A DNA stretch of 64,000 bases. Origin: Nitrospirales bacterium (GTDB lineage Bacteria > Nitrospirota > Nitrospiria > Nitrospirales > UBA8639). The DNA is taken from the NCBI GenBank assembly GCA_029261295.1, contig JAJDBP010000031.1, positions 124,001-188,000 on the forward strand. The letters are read 5' to 3'. Positions within the stretch are counted from its first letter, which is position 1. Every line of letters begins with the position of its first letter. Below are positions 44,985-55,103 of the stretch, in pieces. The notes under the pieces were generated by a model. The model did not search any database, had not been told where the DNA came from, and worked only from the letters and a program-made list of their open reading frames with translations. Both the position numbers and the translations under genes were made by a program.

Positions 44985-47189
44985 ATGCCCGTAACCCCAG
45001 AACAACTTCAGAGAATTTTAACCGCTCAGGAATGGGATCCCTTTTCCATCCTAGGCCCACACCGAGAAAAACAGGGAAAGGCGGAGCATATTCGGATCAG
45101 GGCTTTTTTGCCCGATGCCGCCGAAGTGGCCTATCTTCCTCCTGAACGACATGCGGACCCCTTGCCCATGACGCTTGTGGCACCTGATGGGGTATTTGAG
45201 GCCTTCTTCCCAGGCAAAGTGTTAGATCCCACCTACCTCCTTCGGGTCACCACCACCCAAGGTAATACTTTCCAGCAACATGATCCCTATGCGTTTTCCC
45301 CGGTGTTATCCGAGTTTGATTTACATCTGTTTGGCGAAGGCAAACTTTATAAAGCCTACGATAAATTAGGAGCACATGCCTGTACGCATCAAGGTGTGCA
45401 AGGAGTCAATTTTGCGGTATGGGCTCCGAATGCCAAGCGGGTGAGCGTCGTGGGTACGTTTAATGAATGGGATGGTCGTCGACATCCCATGCGGAGTCGG
45501 GGAGGCGTGGGAATTTGGGAATTGTTTATCCCAGGTCTACGTGACGGGGAGATCTATAAATACGAAATCTTGCCGCAGGGCGGAGGCATGCCGTTTGCGA
45601 AGGCCGACCCTTATGCCACAGCGGCTGAACATCGCCCCAAAACAGCGTCACTCGTCTGTGAGGTATTGCAGCATCAGTGGAGCGATTCGAGTTGGATGGA
45701 AGCACGAAAAGCCAGCGACCCACTGAAGCAACCTCTTTCCATTTATGAAGTTCACCTTGGCTCGTGGAAACGGGTCGTGGAAGAGAGCAATCGGTGGATG
45801 ACCTATCGGGAGTTAGGCGAACACCTGATTCCGTATGTGAAGGACATGGGGTTCACACATATTGAGCTTATGCCAATTGTGGAGCATCCCTTCGATGGGT
45901 CATGGGGTTATCAGGCGACTGGCTATTTTGCACCGACCAGTCGGTTTGGGACGCCAGAAGATTTTATGGATTTTGTCGATGCCTGTCATCAAGCCGAAAT
46001 TGGCGTCATTATGGATTGGGCTCCAGCACATTTCCCTGATGATCCGCATGGCCTCGCATTTTTCGACGGCACTCATCTTTATGACCATGCGGACTCACGA
46101 ATGGGTTGGCACCCGGAATGGAAAAGTCGAATCTTTAATTATGGCCGGATCGAGGTCAAAAATTTCCTCATCAATAGTGCCTTAAGTTGGTTTGATCGCT
46201 ACCACATTGATGGGTTACGGGTCGATGCCGTGGCATCCATGCTCTATCTGGACTATGCACGAAAAGATGGTGAGTGGGTGCCTAATCAACATGGGGGCAA
46301 TGAAAATCTGGATGCCGTTGAGTTCATCAAGGAATTAAATACCGTGGCCCATCAAGAGCATCCAGGAATCATGACCATTGCCGAAGAATCCACGGCATGG
46401 CCTGGTATTTCAAGGCCAACCTATGTGGGCGGGCTGGGGTTTTCCTTTAAATGGAATATGGGTTGGATGCACGATACCTTGGAATATTTTCAACTGGACC
46501 CCGTGTACCGAAAATTCCATCAAGACAAAGTCACCTTCGGGCTCATGTATGCCTTCACGGAAAATTTCGTGCTCGTGCTTTCACATGATGAAGTGGTGCA
46601 TGGGAAAAAGGCGCTCCTGGATAAAATGCCTGGAGATGATTGGCAACGGTTCGCGAATCTTCGTGCCCTCTATGGCCATATGTGGGGTCATCCTGGAAAA
46701 AAGATGCTCTTTATGGGAGCGGAAATTGGCCAATGGTGGGAATGGAATCACGATGATAGTTTGCAATGGCATTTGCTCGACTATGCCCCGCACCGAGGAT
46801 TGAAGCAATATATCGCCGATTTGAATCGACTCTATCAATCTGAGCCCGCGTTGTACCAAGTCGATTTTGATTGGCACGGTTTTCAATGGATTGATCTGCA
46901 CGATAGCGACAACTCTACGCTTACCTATATTCGCTATGCGCAGGATCAGACAGACTGTGTGGTGTGTGCAGGAAACTTTACACCAGTACCACGGGAGCAA
47001 TACCGCATGGGTGTGCCTCGTGATGGGTTGTATAAAGAAGTGCTCAATAGTGACTCAGAAATCTATGGTGGCAGCAATATGGGTAACGGCGGAAGCGTTC
47101 GAGCTGATCCCATTCCCTGGCACAACCAACCCTTCTCTCTCCTTGTCACTCTCCCGCCTTTAAGCGTCGTCTTCTTCAAACCTGCTTAA
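44985..47189 (+). CDS. glgB: 1,4-alpha-glucan branching enzyme
   Basis: About 734 residues. An N-terminal extra domain, CBM48 (NFAVWAPNAKRVSVVGTFNE), GH13 barrel and C-terminal beta domain are in the usual order. Active-site regions: VIMDWAPAHFP (region I, with D), GLRVDAVASMLYLDY (nucleophile Asp), TIAEESTAWP (acid Glu) and VLSHDEVVHGK (region IV). It introduces alpha-1,6 branches in glycogen. Start likely ATG at 44985; an in-frame TTG six bases upstream is less likely. Confidence 0.95.
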   Translation: MPVTPEQLQRILTAQEWDPFSILGPHREKQGKAEHIRIRAFLPDAAEVAYLPPERHADPLPMTLVAPDGVFEAFFPGKVLDPTYLLRVTTTQGNTFQQHDPYAFSPVLSEFDLHLFGEGKLYKAYDKLGAHACTHQGVQGVNFAVWAPNAKRVSVVGTFNEWDGRRHPMRSRGGVGIWELFIPGLRDGEIYKYEILPQGGGMPFAKADPYATAAEHRPKTASLVCEVLQHQWSDSSWMEARKASDPLKQPLSIYEVHLGSWKRVVEESNRWMTYRELGEHLIPYVKDMGFTHIELMPIVEHPFDGSWGYQATGYFAPTSRFGTPEDFMDFVDACHQAEIGVIMDWAPAHFPDDPHGLAFFDGTHLYDHADSRMGWHPEWKSRIFNYGRIEVKNFLINSALSWFDRYHIDGLRVDAVASMLYLDYARKDGEWVPNQHGGNENLDAVEFIKELNTVAHQEHPGIMTIAEESTAWPGISRPTYVGGLGFSFKWNMGWMHDTLEYFQLDPVYRKFHQDKVTFGLMYAFTENFVLVLSHDEVVHGKKALLDKMPGDDWQRFANLRALYGHMWGHPGKKMLFMGAEIGQWWEWNHDDSLQWHLLDYAPHRGLKQYIADLNRLYQSEPALYQVDFDWHGFQWIDLHDSDNSTLTYIRYAQDQTDCVVCAGNFTPVPREQYRMGVPRDGLYKEVLNSDSEIYGGSNMGNGGSVRADPIPWHNQPFSLLVTLPPLSVVFFKPA

Positions 47190-47215
47190 AGCTGGTTCGT
47201 TCTTCATCCTCAATT

Positions 47216-47548
47216 TCAGTACTTACCGGGAGCACGAAATTTGTTTTTTGCTAGATTTTCTGGCACGCCACGAATTTTTATCCAGTATTCTTCCAAAGCA
47301 TTTTCATCGATTTCCACGTCCGTGTTATAGAGAGCATCTCGACCATCTTTCCTGCACCCGGAGATCCAATATTCATCACCAGTTTTCATGTCAAAAAAGT
47401 TTGATTTGTACCCTTGCCCACGTAATGATCGAAAGATCTGTTTTTGATACTCAAGGCGTTTTCCTTTTTCTTTTACTTCAACCCACCCTATTTTCGCAGG
47501 ACCAACTAGGTTTCCTGATTTTTTTTCAATCCATATAACTCGTTTCAT
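47216..47548 (-). CDS. conserved hypothetical protein, 110 residues
   Basis: A basic soluble protein starting MKRVIWIEKKSGNLVGPAKI with alternating strands (GWVEVKEKGKRLEYQKQIF) and DEYWISGCRKDGRDALY. I have seen this type as a small stand-alone hypothetical in many bacteria but do not know its function. It lies between convergent glgB and the treZ gene on the same strand. Confidence 0.68.
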   Translation of the reverse strand: MKRVIWIEKKSGNLVGPAKIGWVEVKEKGKRLEYQKQIFRSLRGQGYKSNFFDMKTGDEYWISGCRKDGRDALYNTDVEIDENALEEYWIKIRGVPENLAKNKFRAPGKY

Positions 47549-47587
47549 GAATTAGATCTCACAAGGTGTTACCCCTCTTTTTGAACA

Positions 47588-49483
47588 TCAACGTTGGTTG
47601 TAGACCCAAGCTGGGAAAGCGGGGAGGGTGAGGGTTTGCTTAGTGGAAGTGAGGTCAAGGGTGACGGGTGCTGATTGAGAAGAGGCGCTATCTCGCTCAG
47701 CATATTCGGGTTGGGTGTTATCTAAGAGAAGGTTCCAAGTGTCTTTGGGTTGTTGTATTTTTAGGGTGGTGGGTTGGTCGTTGAATCCTAAAATGAGGAG
47801 ATTTGCGTTGGAATTGGGGTTTTTTCGATAGATGGTTAGGACGGTTTTTTCGGGGTTCATCCACACGCGTAACTGATGTCCTTTCACTCCTGTGCCTAAA
47901 GATCCATGTTGTTTGCGCAAGGTGATAATCTGTTTGGTCCAGGCTGCCATTTGTTTCTGCATCGCGTTGCGAGCTTCCGGAGGGGTGAGACGGGAGTGGT
48001 CGAAGGTTTCGACAGCATAGGGATCTGAAATATTTTTCCAGCCAAATGGTTTGAATTCAGCCAACCGGCCTTTGCGAACAGCCTCAATTAATCCCTTGTC
48101 TCCATGATCGATAAAATACTGAAAGGGCGCATGCTCGCCGTATTCCTCACCCATGAACAGCAATGGAATGAACGGGGAGAGAAGAACCGAGGCGGCGACC
48201 ACTTGTTGCGCAGCAAAAGGAATAAGGGTAGAAAGGCGATCGCCTTGTGCTCGATTTCCAATTTGATCATGGTTTTGGGCAAAGACCACAAACTGAGACG
48301 GTAATAAATGTGCGGCAGAATTTCCATGCTTGCGGTGGCGGTGCTGGGAATATTGGCCGGAGAGCACAAAGTTCTTGCGAAGAGCTGTTGCAACGTGATC
48401 GAGTGTGCCAAAGTCGGAATAGTAGCCCTGGCGTTCGCCAGTGACAAGGGCATGGAGGGCATGGTGGAAATCATCATTCCATTGTGCATCGAGGCCATAC
48501 CCACCTTTTGAGGCAGGCGAAAGGAGCTTCACGTCATTAAAGTCGCTCTCGGCTATGATAGAAGCTATTCGATCTTCTTGATTAGCAGATTCGTGAACGG
48601 CATCTCGGATATCTTTTAAGATATGTGTAACGCTTGAGTCGAAAATTCCGTGAACAGCATCCAATCGAAGAGCGTCGATATGGAAGTCTCGTGTCCAATA
48701 CACCGCATTGGAAATGATGAGATCTCGCACTCCATCGCTATGAGGGCCATCGTAGTTCATGGCACTGCCCCACGGGGTACGGTAATGGTCCGTAAAGAGC
48801 GGACCAAAATCTCCCCAGTAATTGCCCTCTGGTCCTAAATGGTTATAGACCACATCTAACACCACCGCGAGGCCTGCTCCGTGGCAAGCATCGATGAGTC
48901 GATGTAGCCCTTGTGGCCCCCCGTAAGTGTTGTGGGGCGCAAAGAGGTAGGTGCCGTCATAGCCCCAGTTTCTGGCACCTGGGAACTGTGCAATCGGCAT
49001 CAATTCAATAGCGGTAATGCCAACCTCATCCCGGAGATATGGTAAGAAGGGAATGATGTCGTCAAATGTTCCGGTTTTAGTAAAGGTTCCAGGATGAAGT
49101 TCATAAATAATATAGTCTGCTAATGGGAGCCCCTTCCATTGTTGGTCAGTCCACACGAAAGATGATGGGTCGATGACTTCTGATGGACCATGGACGCCTT
49201 CGGGTTGGAAGCGAGAGGCCGGGTCTGGTCGCGTGAGTTTTTCGTGAAGGACATAGTGGTAGCGAGTTCCCACGCCAACATTGGAGACCGTGGTTTCCCA
49301 ATAGCCAAAAGGCTGGGGCTGCATAGGAATAATTTCTGGCGTGGTACTCAAAATTTCCACCGCGAGCGTTTTGACCCAGGGAGCCCATGCTCGAAAGGTA
49401 ACTTGTGAGGGCCCAGTGATGAGAGCCCCAATTGGCTGTCTTTCGGGAATTTGGGTTTTGGGTACAGGTCGTCGATGAGGCAT
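47588..49483 (-). CDS. treZ: malto-oligosyltrehalose trehalohydrolase
   Basis: 631 residues. An N-terminal CBM48-like domain (VTFRAWAPWVKTLAVEIL) precedes the GH13 barrel: VVLDVVYNHLGPEGNYWGD, HIDALRLDAVHGIFDS (nucleophile Asp), SIIAESDFNDVKL (acid Glu) and VVFAQNHDQIGNRAQGDRL. YWGDFGP plus FAPHNTYGGPQGL are TreZ-specific. It releases trehalose from the ends made by TreY, which lies on the same strand about 4 kb away with glgB (opposite strand) between them. Confidence 0.94.
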   Translation of the reverse strand: MPHRRPVPKTQIPERQPIGALITGPSQVTFRAWAPWVKTLAVEILSTTPEIIPMQPQPFGYWETTVSNVGVGTRYHYVLHEKLTRPDPASRFQPEGVHGPSEVIDPSSFVWTDQQWKGLPLADYIIYELHPGTFTKTGTFDDIIPFLPYLRDEVGITAIELMPIAQFPGARNWGYDGTYLFAPHNTYGGPQGLHRLIDACHGAGLAVVLDVVYNHLGPEGNYWGDFGPLFTDHYRTPWGSAMNYDGPHSDGVRDLIISNAVYWTRDFHIDALRLDAVHGIFDSSVTHILKDIRDAVHESANQEDRIASIIAESDFNDVKLLSPASKGGYGLDAQWNDDFHHALHALVTGERQGYYSDFGTLDHVATALRKNFVLSGQYSQHRHRKHGNSAAHLLPSQFVVFAQNHDQIGNRAQGDRLSTLIPFAAQQVVAASVLLSPFIPLLFMGEEYGEHAPFQYFIDHGDKGLIEAVRKGRLAEFKPFGWKNISDPYAVETFDHSRLTPPEARNAMQKQMAAWTKQIITLRKQHGSLGTGVKGHQLRVWMNPEKTVLTIYRKNPNSNANLLILGFNDQPTTLKIQQPKDTWNLLLDNTQPEYAERDSASSQSAPVTLDLTSTKQTLTLPAFPAWVYNQR

Positions 49484-49713
49484 GATTGAAAAAAACCTGA
49501 GTGGTGCTGGTTGATGATCCGGATGTTTAGCCCATCAAAAAAACTATTCTAGCATGGTTTTTCTGTGCGTCACCTTGGGCAAGTGGAATGTTTGGTAGAA
49601 GCCAATGGGGCTTCCCAGATCCGGCATGGCCTGTTACCGTAATATTGCAGTTTTTTCCAATGATCTGTCTATGATAAGGACTTTTACTTCTTGATCAATA
49701 GGGAGTCGAGTAC

Positions 49714-51864
49714 ATGAGACAACGACCGGGGCGCCCTTATCCTTTGGGAGCGACGTGGGATGGGGAGGGCGTGAATTTTGCCATCTTCTCTGAAAATGCG
49801 ACAGGGGTCGATTTATGTTTGTTCGATTCCGACTCCCAAGACCGTGAACGGATTCGCTTGTCCATAGAAGAATGTACCGATCAGGTCTGGCATATCTATT
49901 TGCCTGAAGTACGACCTGGACAACTCTATGGGTATCGAGTGCACGGTCCCTATGACCCGCCTGCCGGCCATCGATTTAACCCGTCAAAATTATTAGTCGA
50001 TCCTTACGCCAAAGCCTTCACCGGAATTGTGAAGTGGTCGGATGCCATGTTCGGGTATCGAGTGGGTCAATCTGAAGAAGACCTCCTTATGGATGAACGG
50101 AATAATGCAGCCAATGTGCCGAAGTGCGTGGTGGTGGACCAATCCTTTTCATGGGGCCACGATCGGTTACTGAAAATTCCCTGGGCGCAGACCGTGATTT
50201 ATGAGGTCCATGTCAAAGGCTTCACCATGAATCATCCCGATGTGCCGCACCATCTTCGGGGAACATATGAAGGGCTGGCCTCTCCACCCATTATTGCCTA
50301 TCTCCAATCTTTAGGGGTGACTGCGGTTGAATTGCTTCCTGTTCATCATTTCGTGAATGACCAGTTTCTCATTGATAAGGGACTCACCAATTACTGGGGA
50401 TATAACTCGATTGGATATTTTGCCCCGGATATTCGATATTCCGCCTATCCTCGTGAGGGCCGAAAAGTCTATGAGTTCAAGACGATGGTCAAAACGCTGC
50501 ATAGCGCGGGGATCGAAGTGATTTTGGATGTCGTGTACAACCATACTGGAGAAGGGAATCACCTCGGCCCGACGTTGTCTTTTAGAGGAATCGATAATGC
50601 GGCGTATTACCGGTTATCGCCGGACAATCCACGGTATTACATGGATTACACCGGATGTGGAAATACCCTCAATGTCCGACATCCTCGCACCTTGCAATTA
50701 ATCATGGATAGTTTGCGATATTGGGTGTGTGACATGCACGTCGATGGGTTTCGCTTTGATTTGGCCTCGGCTTTGGCACGCGAACTTCATGATGTCGATC
50801 GTCTCAGTGCTTTTTTCGATATCATTCATCAAGATCCAATTTTGTCACAAGTGAAGTTAATCGCTGAGCCTTGGGATTTGGGTGAAGGTGGGTATCAGGT
50901 TGGAAATTTCCCCCCCGGGTGGGCCGAATGGAATGGTAAATATCGTGATGTGGTTCGACGGTATTGGAAAGGGGACAACGGATTATTGGGTGAGTTTGCT
51001 TCCCGCTTGGCTGGAAGTAGTGACCTGTATGGACAAAGTGGGCGACAGCCGTATGCCAGCATCAATTTTGTGACGGCCCATGATGGATTTACCCTTAACG
51101 ATTTGGTGTCGTATGACCAAAAACATAATGAAGCGAATCAAGAAGATAATCGAGACGGGACGGATGATAATGAAAGTTGGAATTGTGGAGTGGAAGGGCC
51201 AACCGATGATCCGGCCATTCAACAGCTGAGGGAACGCCTAAAACGAAACTTTTTTGCGACTCTCTTACTCTCTCAGGGTGTGCCCATGATTGCAGGGGGA
51301 GATGAGATTGGGCGAACGCAAGGGGGCAACAATAATGCCTATTGCCAGGATAATCCTATCAGTTGGTTCGATTGGAATATGACAAAAGCCCAGACGGAGC
51401 TCCTGGATTTTGTGAAAGATCTTATTGCGATAAAAAAAGACCACCCGGTTTTTCATCGGCGGCGGTTTTTTCAGGGCAAACATATTAAGGACTCTGAGGT
51501 GAAAGATATCGCCTGGTTTGCGAGTGATGGAAAAGAAATGACTGAGGAAGATTGGGATAAGGGCTTATTGACCCTGGGCATTCGATTGGCGGGAGATGCG
51601 ATTGAAGAAATGGATGATTTGGGCAATCCGATCGTGGATGATTCCTTTTTATTGCTCTTAAACGCCTATCATGAGGCGGTCTCTTTTACCTTGCCTGCGC
51701 ATAAGAAAGGGGTCGCCTGGGAATGGGTTTTTGATACGGCAATTACAGACAGTAAAGATATGCCAAAAACTTGGCGAGGAGGAAAGGTGTATGAATTAGA
51801 AGGTCGTGCTATGGCCTTGATGGGTCTGCGGTACACGAAACCACACAACAAAAATTCTCAATAA
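49714..51864 (+). CDS. glgX: glycogen debranching enzyme (isoamylase type)
   Basis: 716 residues. The N-terminal CBM48 ([20 protein letters not shown]) is followed by the barrel: [34 protein letters not shown] (nucleophile), [19 protein letters not shown] (acid Glu) and [16 protein letters not shown]. These match GlgX/TreX, which hydrolyse alpha-1,6 links. In TreYZ pathways TreX debranches glycogen to feed TreY, so this gene may serve trehalose formation as much as glycogen breakdown. Confidence 0.94.
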   Translation: MRQRPGRPYPLGATWDGEGVNFAIFSENATGVDLCLFDSDSQDRERIRLSIEECTDQVWHIYLPEVRPGQLYGYRVHGPYDPPAGHRFNPSKLLVDPYAKAFTGIVKWSDAMFGYRVGQSEEDLLMDERNNAANVPKCVVVDQSFSWGHDRLLKIPWAQTVIYEVHVKGFTMNHPDVPHHLRGTYEGLASPPIIAYLQSLGVTAVELLPVHHFVNDQFLIDKGLTNYWGYNSIGYFAPDIRYSAYPREGRKVYEFKTMVKTLHSAGIEVILDVVYNHTGEGNHLGPTLSFRGIDNAAYYRLSPDNPRYYMDYTGCGNTLNVRHPRTLQLIMDSLRYWVCDMHVDGFRFDLASALARELHDVDRLSAFFDIIHQDPILSQVKLIAEPWDLGEGGYQVGNFPPGWAEWNGKYRDVVRRYWKGDNGLLGEFASRLAGSSDLYGQSGRQPYASINFVTAHDGFTLNDLVSYDQKHNEANQEDNRDGTDDNESWNCGVEGPTDDPAIQQLRERLKRNFFATLLLSQGVPMIAGGDEIGRTQGGNNNAYCQDNPISWFDWNMTKAQTELLDFVKDLIAIKKDHPVFHRRRFFQGKHIKDSEVKDIAWFASDGKEMTEEDWDKGLLTLGIRLAGDAIEEMDDLGNPIVDDSFLLLLNAYHEAVSFTLPAHKKGVAWEWVFDTAITDSKDMPKTWRGGKVYELEGRAMALMGLRYTKPHNKNSQ

Positions 51865-52031
51865 ACTCTAGCCCCTTATCCTGCTGTTTTATATTGCCGT
51901 TGGTTCTTCTAAAAGACTATCTAGCCTCGCGAATTTTTGTGTGGACTTTTCCAGACAGCCGAATTGTGGGCCGAAGTATGGGAGTGGCTCGAAAGGGAGA
52001 GAGGCTCAGGCTGAAATGTAGGCATCGAATG

Positions 52032-52068
52032 CGGGGAGCCAAACCATTTAAAGGGTTCTGGCTCCCCG
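52032..52068. terminator. hairpin downstream of glgX
   Basis: Inverted repeat CGGGGAGCCA / TGGCTCCCCG, extended inside by AACC/GGTT, between convergent glgX and the YtxH-like gene. No T-run follows on either strand, so it is either a weak bidirectional terminator or an mRNA-stabilising hairpin. Confidence 0.55.
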
Positions 52069-52096
52069 AATCCGAATAAGAGTCGCTCTGCGAGAG

Positions 52097-52333
52097 TTAA
52101 ATCCGGTCTTCGACGAAACGTTTACCTTTGTCCATGAATTCGTTCATTCGGTCTTTGGTCTCACCTGCCATGTCCTTCATACCGTCAGTGGTGTCATGTA
52201 GATAATTTCTAATTTGTCGCCGGGTTCTTCGACCTGTTTGCGGGGCCATTAACAGTCCTAGGCCTGTGCCTAATAGAATGCCGGTGACCATGGCTAATCC
52301 TCCGCACAGAATGACTCGTGTATCAGAATCCAT
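52097..52333 (-). CDS. YtxH-like small membrane protein, 78 residues
   Basis: A single membrane helix (VILCGGLAMVTGILLGTGLGLL) followed by the YtxH junction MAPQTGRRTRRQIRNYL and an amphipathic helix (MAGETKDRMNEFMDKGKRF). Short and typical of the family; function unknown. It is a second member next to the glucan genes, matching the one at 39811-40128. Confidence 0.78.
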   Translation of the reverse strand: MDSDTRVILCGGLAMVTGILLGTGLGLLMAPQTGRRTRRQIRNYLHDTTDGMKDMAGETKDRMNEFMDKGKRFVEDRI

Positions 52334-52694
52334 AACGCCTCCTTTTGTATGATGATTGAATGAAACAGGACCCCAACGGGGTATGACTCCTTTAGATTCC
52401 AGATGGGCTGTACCAGATCTTTGATGTCTTTATCATTGTAAAACGTAAATGAATATTTTACCAATGACAAAATGGGACTATAAAAGCCTTCATCGAGGTC
52501 CCAAGCTGTAAAGGAACTTTTGAGAGAAGTCTCTCTTATCTTTCCCCTGAAAACTGTGTAAGGGTTTTTTCTTGCCCTAACATCTTCTTTATGGTATCTC
52601 AAAAGAGGGTAAATACTCACAATTTCAGTGTTTTTTAAGCGATTTCACGTGAATAGTGGGAACGGATACAACTAAATTTCCAGCGAAATAATTC
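52334..52694. other. 361-base divergent gap before malQ, no supported gene
   Basis: This gap separates the YtxH-like gene (minus) and malQ (plus). A 108-codon minus frame overlaps it but runs into the YtxH gene and has no convincing composition. It must hold both promoters; I could not fix any box. Confidence 0.5.
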
Positions 52695-54959
52695 ATGGTT
52701 AAAGTAGAAGAAAAGCTGTCGATGGATTCTAAGACTTTCAAGAATGGCTCCATGACTCCACCACCCCAAAACTTACGAGCATTGGCTGAAATGGTGGGAG
52801 TGGAATGGGAATACATTGATGGACGCGGTCAATCTCGTCAGGCCACGGATGAGTCGCTTCGAATTGTCTTACGCGCTTTGGGTATTGATATTCAATCAGA
52901 AAGAGATATTCAACGAGAATGTGAAAAAATTACTACAGGGCGTTGGAGCCAGGTGGTTGATCCTGTCCTGCTCTACTATCCTGAAACACGAACGCCCTTT
53001 TGTTTTCCTGTCGTGCTCCCGTTGGGAAATTGTGTGTTAGAGCAGGTGGTGCTCGAATGCCAAATGAAGAATGAACAGGGAAAGATTCGACGGTTTACTA
53101 TCCAAGGGGCTTCTTGCGTTGTTCTTGAAGAAACCATCATTCAGGGCATCGGTTATACGCGAATGCAAGTGACTCTTCCGGGTCGTTTTCGTCTGGGGTA
53201 TTACGAGATGAGTCTGGCGATCAAGCTAGGATCTCGTGTCTTGAATGTCGAAAGCTTCGTGATTGCTGCACCGCAACGTTGCTATCTTCCCCCTCGGGCT
53301 AAAAAGGAATGGGGAATTGGTGTGCAATTGTATAGCATTCGTTCTCGGGACAATTGGGGCATTGGTGATTTCCGGGATTTAGAACGGATTATGAAAACCG
53401 CAGGGAAAACCTGGAAGGCTGCCACCATTGGGCTTCAGCCATTGCACAGTTTAACTCCGGGCCTTCGCAGCCCGTATTCCCCCTCAAGTCGTTTATCTTG
53501 GAACCCGTTGTATTTGAATATTGAACAGGTAGCGGAATGGCGGTCTTCTCCCAAACTGCAACGCCTCTCCCGGACGAAAAAATTTCAAGCGACCCTACAG
53601 GAATATCGATCTGGCCAGTTTGTTGAGTATGACAGAGTTGAAGGGCTCAAGATGTCTATTCTGGAAGATTTGTATCGTGTCTTTAAACGGCAGCATCTTC
53701 AGCAGAGAACCCGGCGCGGAAAGGTGTTCCTTTCCTTTGTCCAACAGAGTCCAAATTTCCTGACACGATTTTGTACATTTCAGGCATTGACTGAATTCTT
53801 CAACGGGGAGGCCTGGCGGGCCTGGCCCGCTGACTTTCAGGATCCCACGTCCCTGGGTGTTGAGCGATTTCAAAAATCCAAGGTTGACCGGATTCAGTTT
53901 TATTATTATGTGCAATGGCTTTGTGAACTTCAGCTGACGAGGTTGGATCGTGTGGCACAAACCTCATCTCTGGGGCTAGGTCTTTATCATGACCTCCCGG
54001 TGGGCATTCATCCTGATGGAGCAGATGCCTGGAGCTTTCAAGGCCAATTAGCCCAAGAGGCCACCATCGGGGCACCACCAGATGCGTTTAATTTGGAGGG
54101 ACAAAATTGGGGATTACTCGCTCCAAACCCCCGGACCCTTCGTCGTCATCGCTACGAATTTTTTCGCCAAACCGTGAGCCAAAATATGAGGCATGGTGGA
54201 GTCCTTCGTATCGACCATGCTCTTGGTTTGTTCCGGATGTTTTGGGTGCCATTTGGGCGAAGTGGGCAAGATGGGTTGTATGTCAAAACGTATGTTGATG
54301 AAATGTTGGCGGTGTTAGCCTTGGAAAGCGTTCGGCATAAGGTGATGGTCGTTGGTGAAGATTTAGGGACGGTCCTTCCTGCCATTCAACAAAAACTTGA
54401 AGGGGCGGGTCTGCTCTCGTATCGGCTGTTATTATTCGAGCGAGAAGGGGACGGGGCGTTTCATTTGCCGCATCAATTTCCAGGGCAAGCATTGGTGTCG
54501 GCGACCACCCATGATTTGCCCACTCTGAAGGGATATTGGGCGGGCCGAGATATTGAAGTGAAAGAAGACGCCAATCTCTATCCAATGCCTGAGGATAAAA
54601 TTCGAGACGCCGAAAATCGCCAAGATGCTCGGCGTCAGTTATGGGAGTCCTTGTGCCGGGCTGGAATTGCAGGGCCTGAGACAATGCCGGCTGCCCTCTC
54701 TTCTGAAATGGCGATGAGGGTGTATCAGTATTTAGCGAGAACCCCGTCTCAGTTACTTATGGTGCAACTAGAAGACTTATTGGGAGAATTGGATACGCCA
54801 AATCTTCCTGGTGCGCAAGATTCGGCCTACCCTTCATGGCGGGTCAGGTTGAACGGATCACTGAATGGCTGGCTGAAAAATCCGGCCAATGCCCGTTTTG
54901 CCCAGGTTGTTACTCGGGAGCGTCGAGGTCGGCGAAATAGGGCGCTGGCTCTTGCTTAG
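52695..54959 (+). CDS. malQ: 4-alpha-glucanotransferase
   Basis: 754 residues, GH77. After ~220 N-terminal residues of MalQ-specific domains, the barrel opens GIGVQLYSIRSRDNWGIGDF. Later motifs are GVLRIDHALGLFRMFW (catalytic Asp), MVVGEDLGTVLPAI (acid Glu) and SATTHDLPTLKGYW. It transfers malto-oligosaccharide segments, recycling short chains left by debranching. Length exceeds the common 500-residue form and matches the larger bacterial type. Completes the glucan block. Confidence 0.93.
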   Translation: MVKVEEKLSMDSKTFKNGSMTPPPQNLRALAEMVGVEWEYIDGRGQSRQATDESLRIVLRALGIDIQSERDIQRECEKITTGRWSQVVDPVLLYYPETRTPFCFPVVLPLGNCVLEQVVLECQMKNEQGKIRRFTIQGASCVVLEETIIQGIGYTRMQVTLPGRFRLGYYEMSLAIKLGSRVLNVESFVIAAPQRCYLPPRAKKEWGIGVQLYSIRSRDNWGIGDFRDLERIMKTAGKTWKAATIGLQPLHSLTPGLRSPYSPSSRLSWNPLYLNIEQVAEWRSSPKLQRLSRTKKFQATLQEYRSGQFVEYDRVEGLKMSILEDLYRVFKRQHLQQRTRRGKVFLSFVQQSPNFLTRFCTFQALTEFFNGEAWRAWPADFQDPTSLGVERFQKSKVDRIQFYYYVQWLCELQLTRLDRVAQTSSLGLGLYHDLPVGIHPDGADAWSFQGQLAQEATIGAPPDAFNLEGQNWGLLAPNPRTLRRHRYEFFRQTVSQNMRHGGVLRIDHALGLFRMFWVPFGRSGQDGLYVKTYVDEMLAVLALESVRHKVMVVGEDLGTVLPAIQQKLEGAGLLSYRLLLFEREGDGAFHLPHQFPGQALVSATTHDLPTLKGYWAGRDIEVKEDANLYPMPEDKIRDAENRQDARRQLWESLCRAGIAGPETMPAALSSEMAMRVYQYLARTPSQLLMVQLEDLLGELDTPNLPGAQDSAYPSWRVRLNGSLNGWLKNPANARFAQVVTRERRGRRNRALALA

Positions 54960-55103
54960 AAAAATGGAAGGTGCCTGGTATAGTTCGGTTGCAGCTGGAT
55001 GAATGAGAGACGTATGATGAACATTGGGTTTCTAGACGTAAAGAGAGATATTCCACCTGATAATATTGGCTGAAAACATTCCATGAAAAGGTATTCCTAA
55101 AAA

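Noticed and set aside
51894-52079. 61-codon plus-strand frame after glgX
   Set aside because: It spans the terminator-like hairpin and is basic without any protein-like pattern.
52294-52620. 108-codon minus-strand frame upstream of the YtxH-like gene
   Set aside because: It overlaps the YtxH-like start in another frame, has no ribosome site or motif, and would occupy the region needed for promoters.
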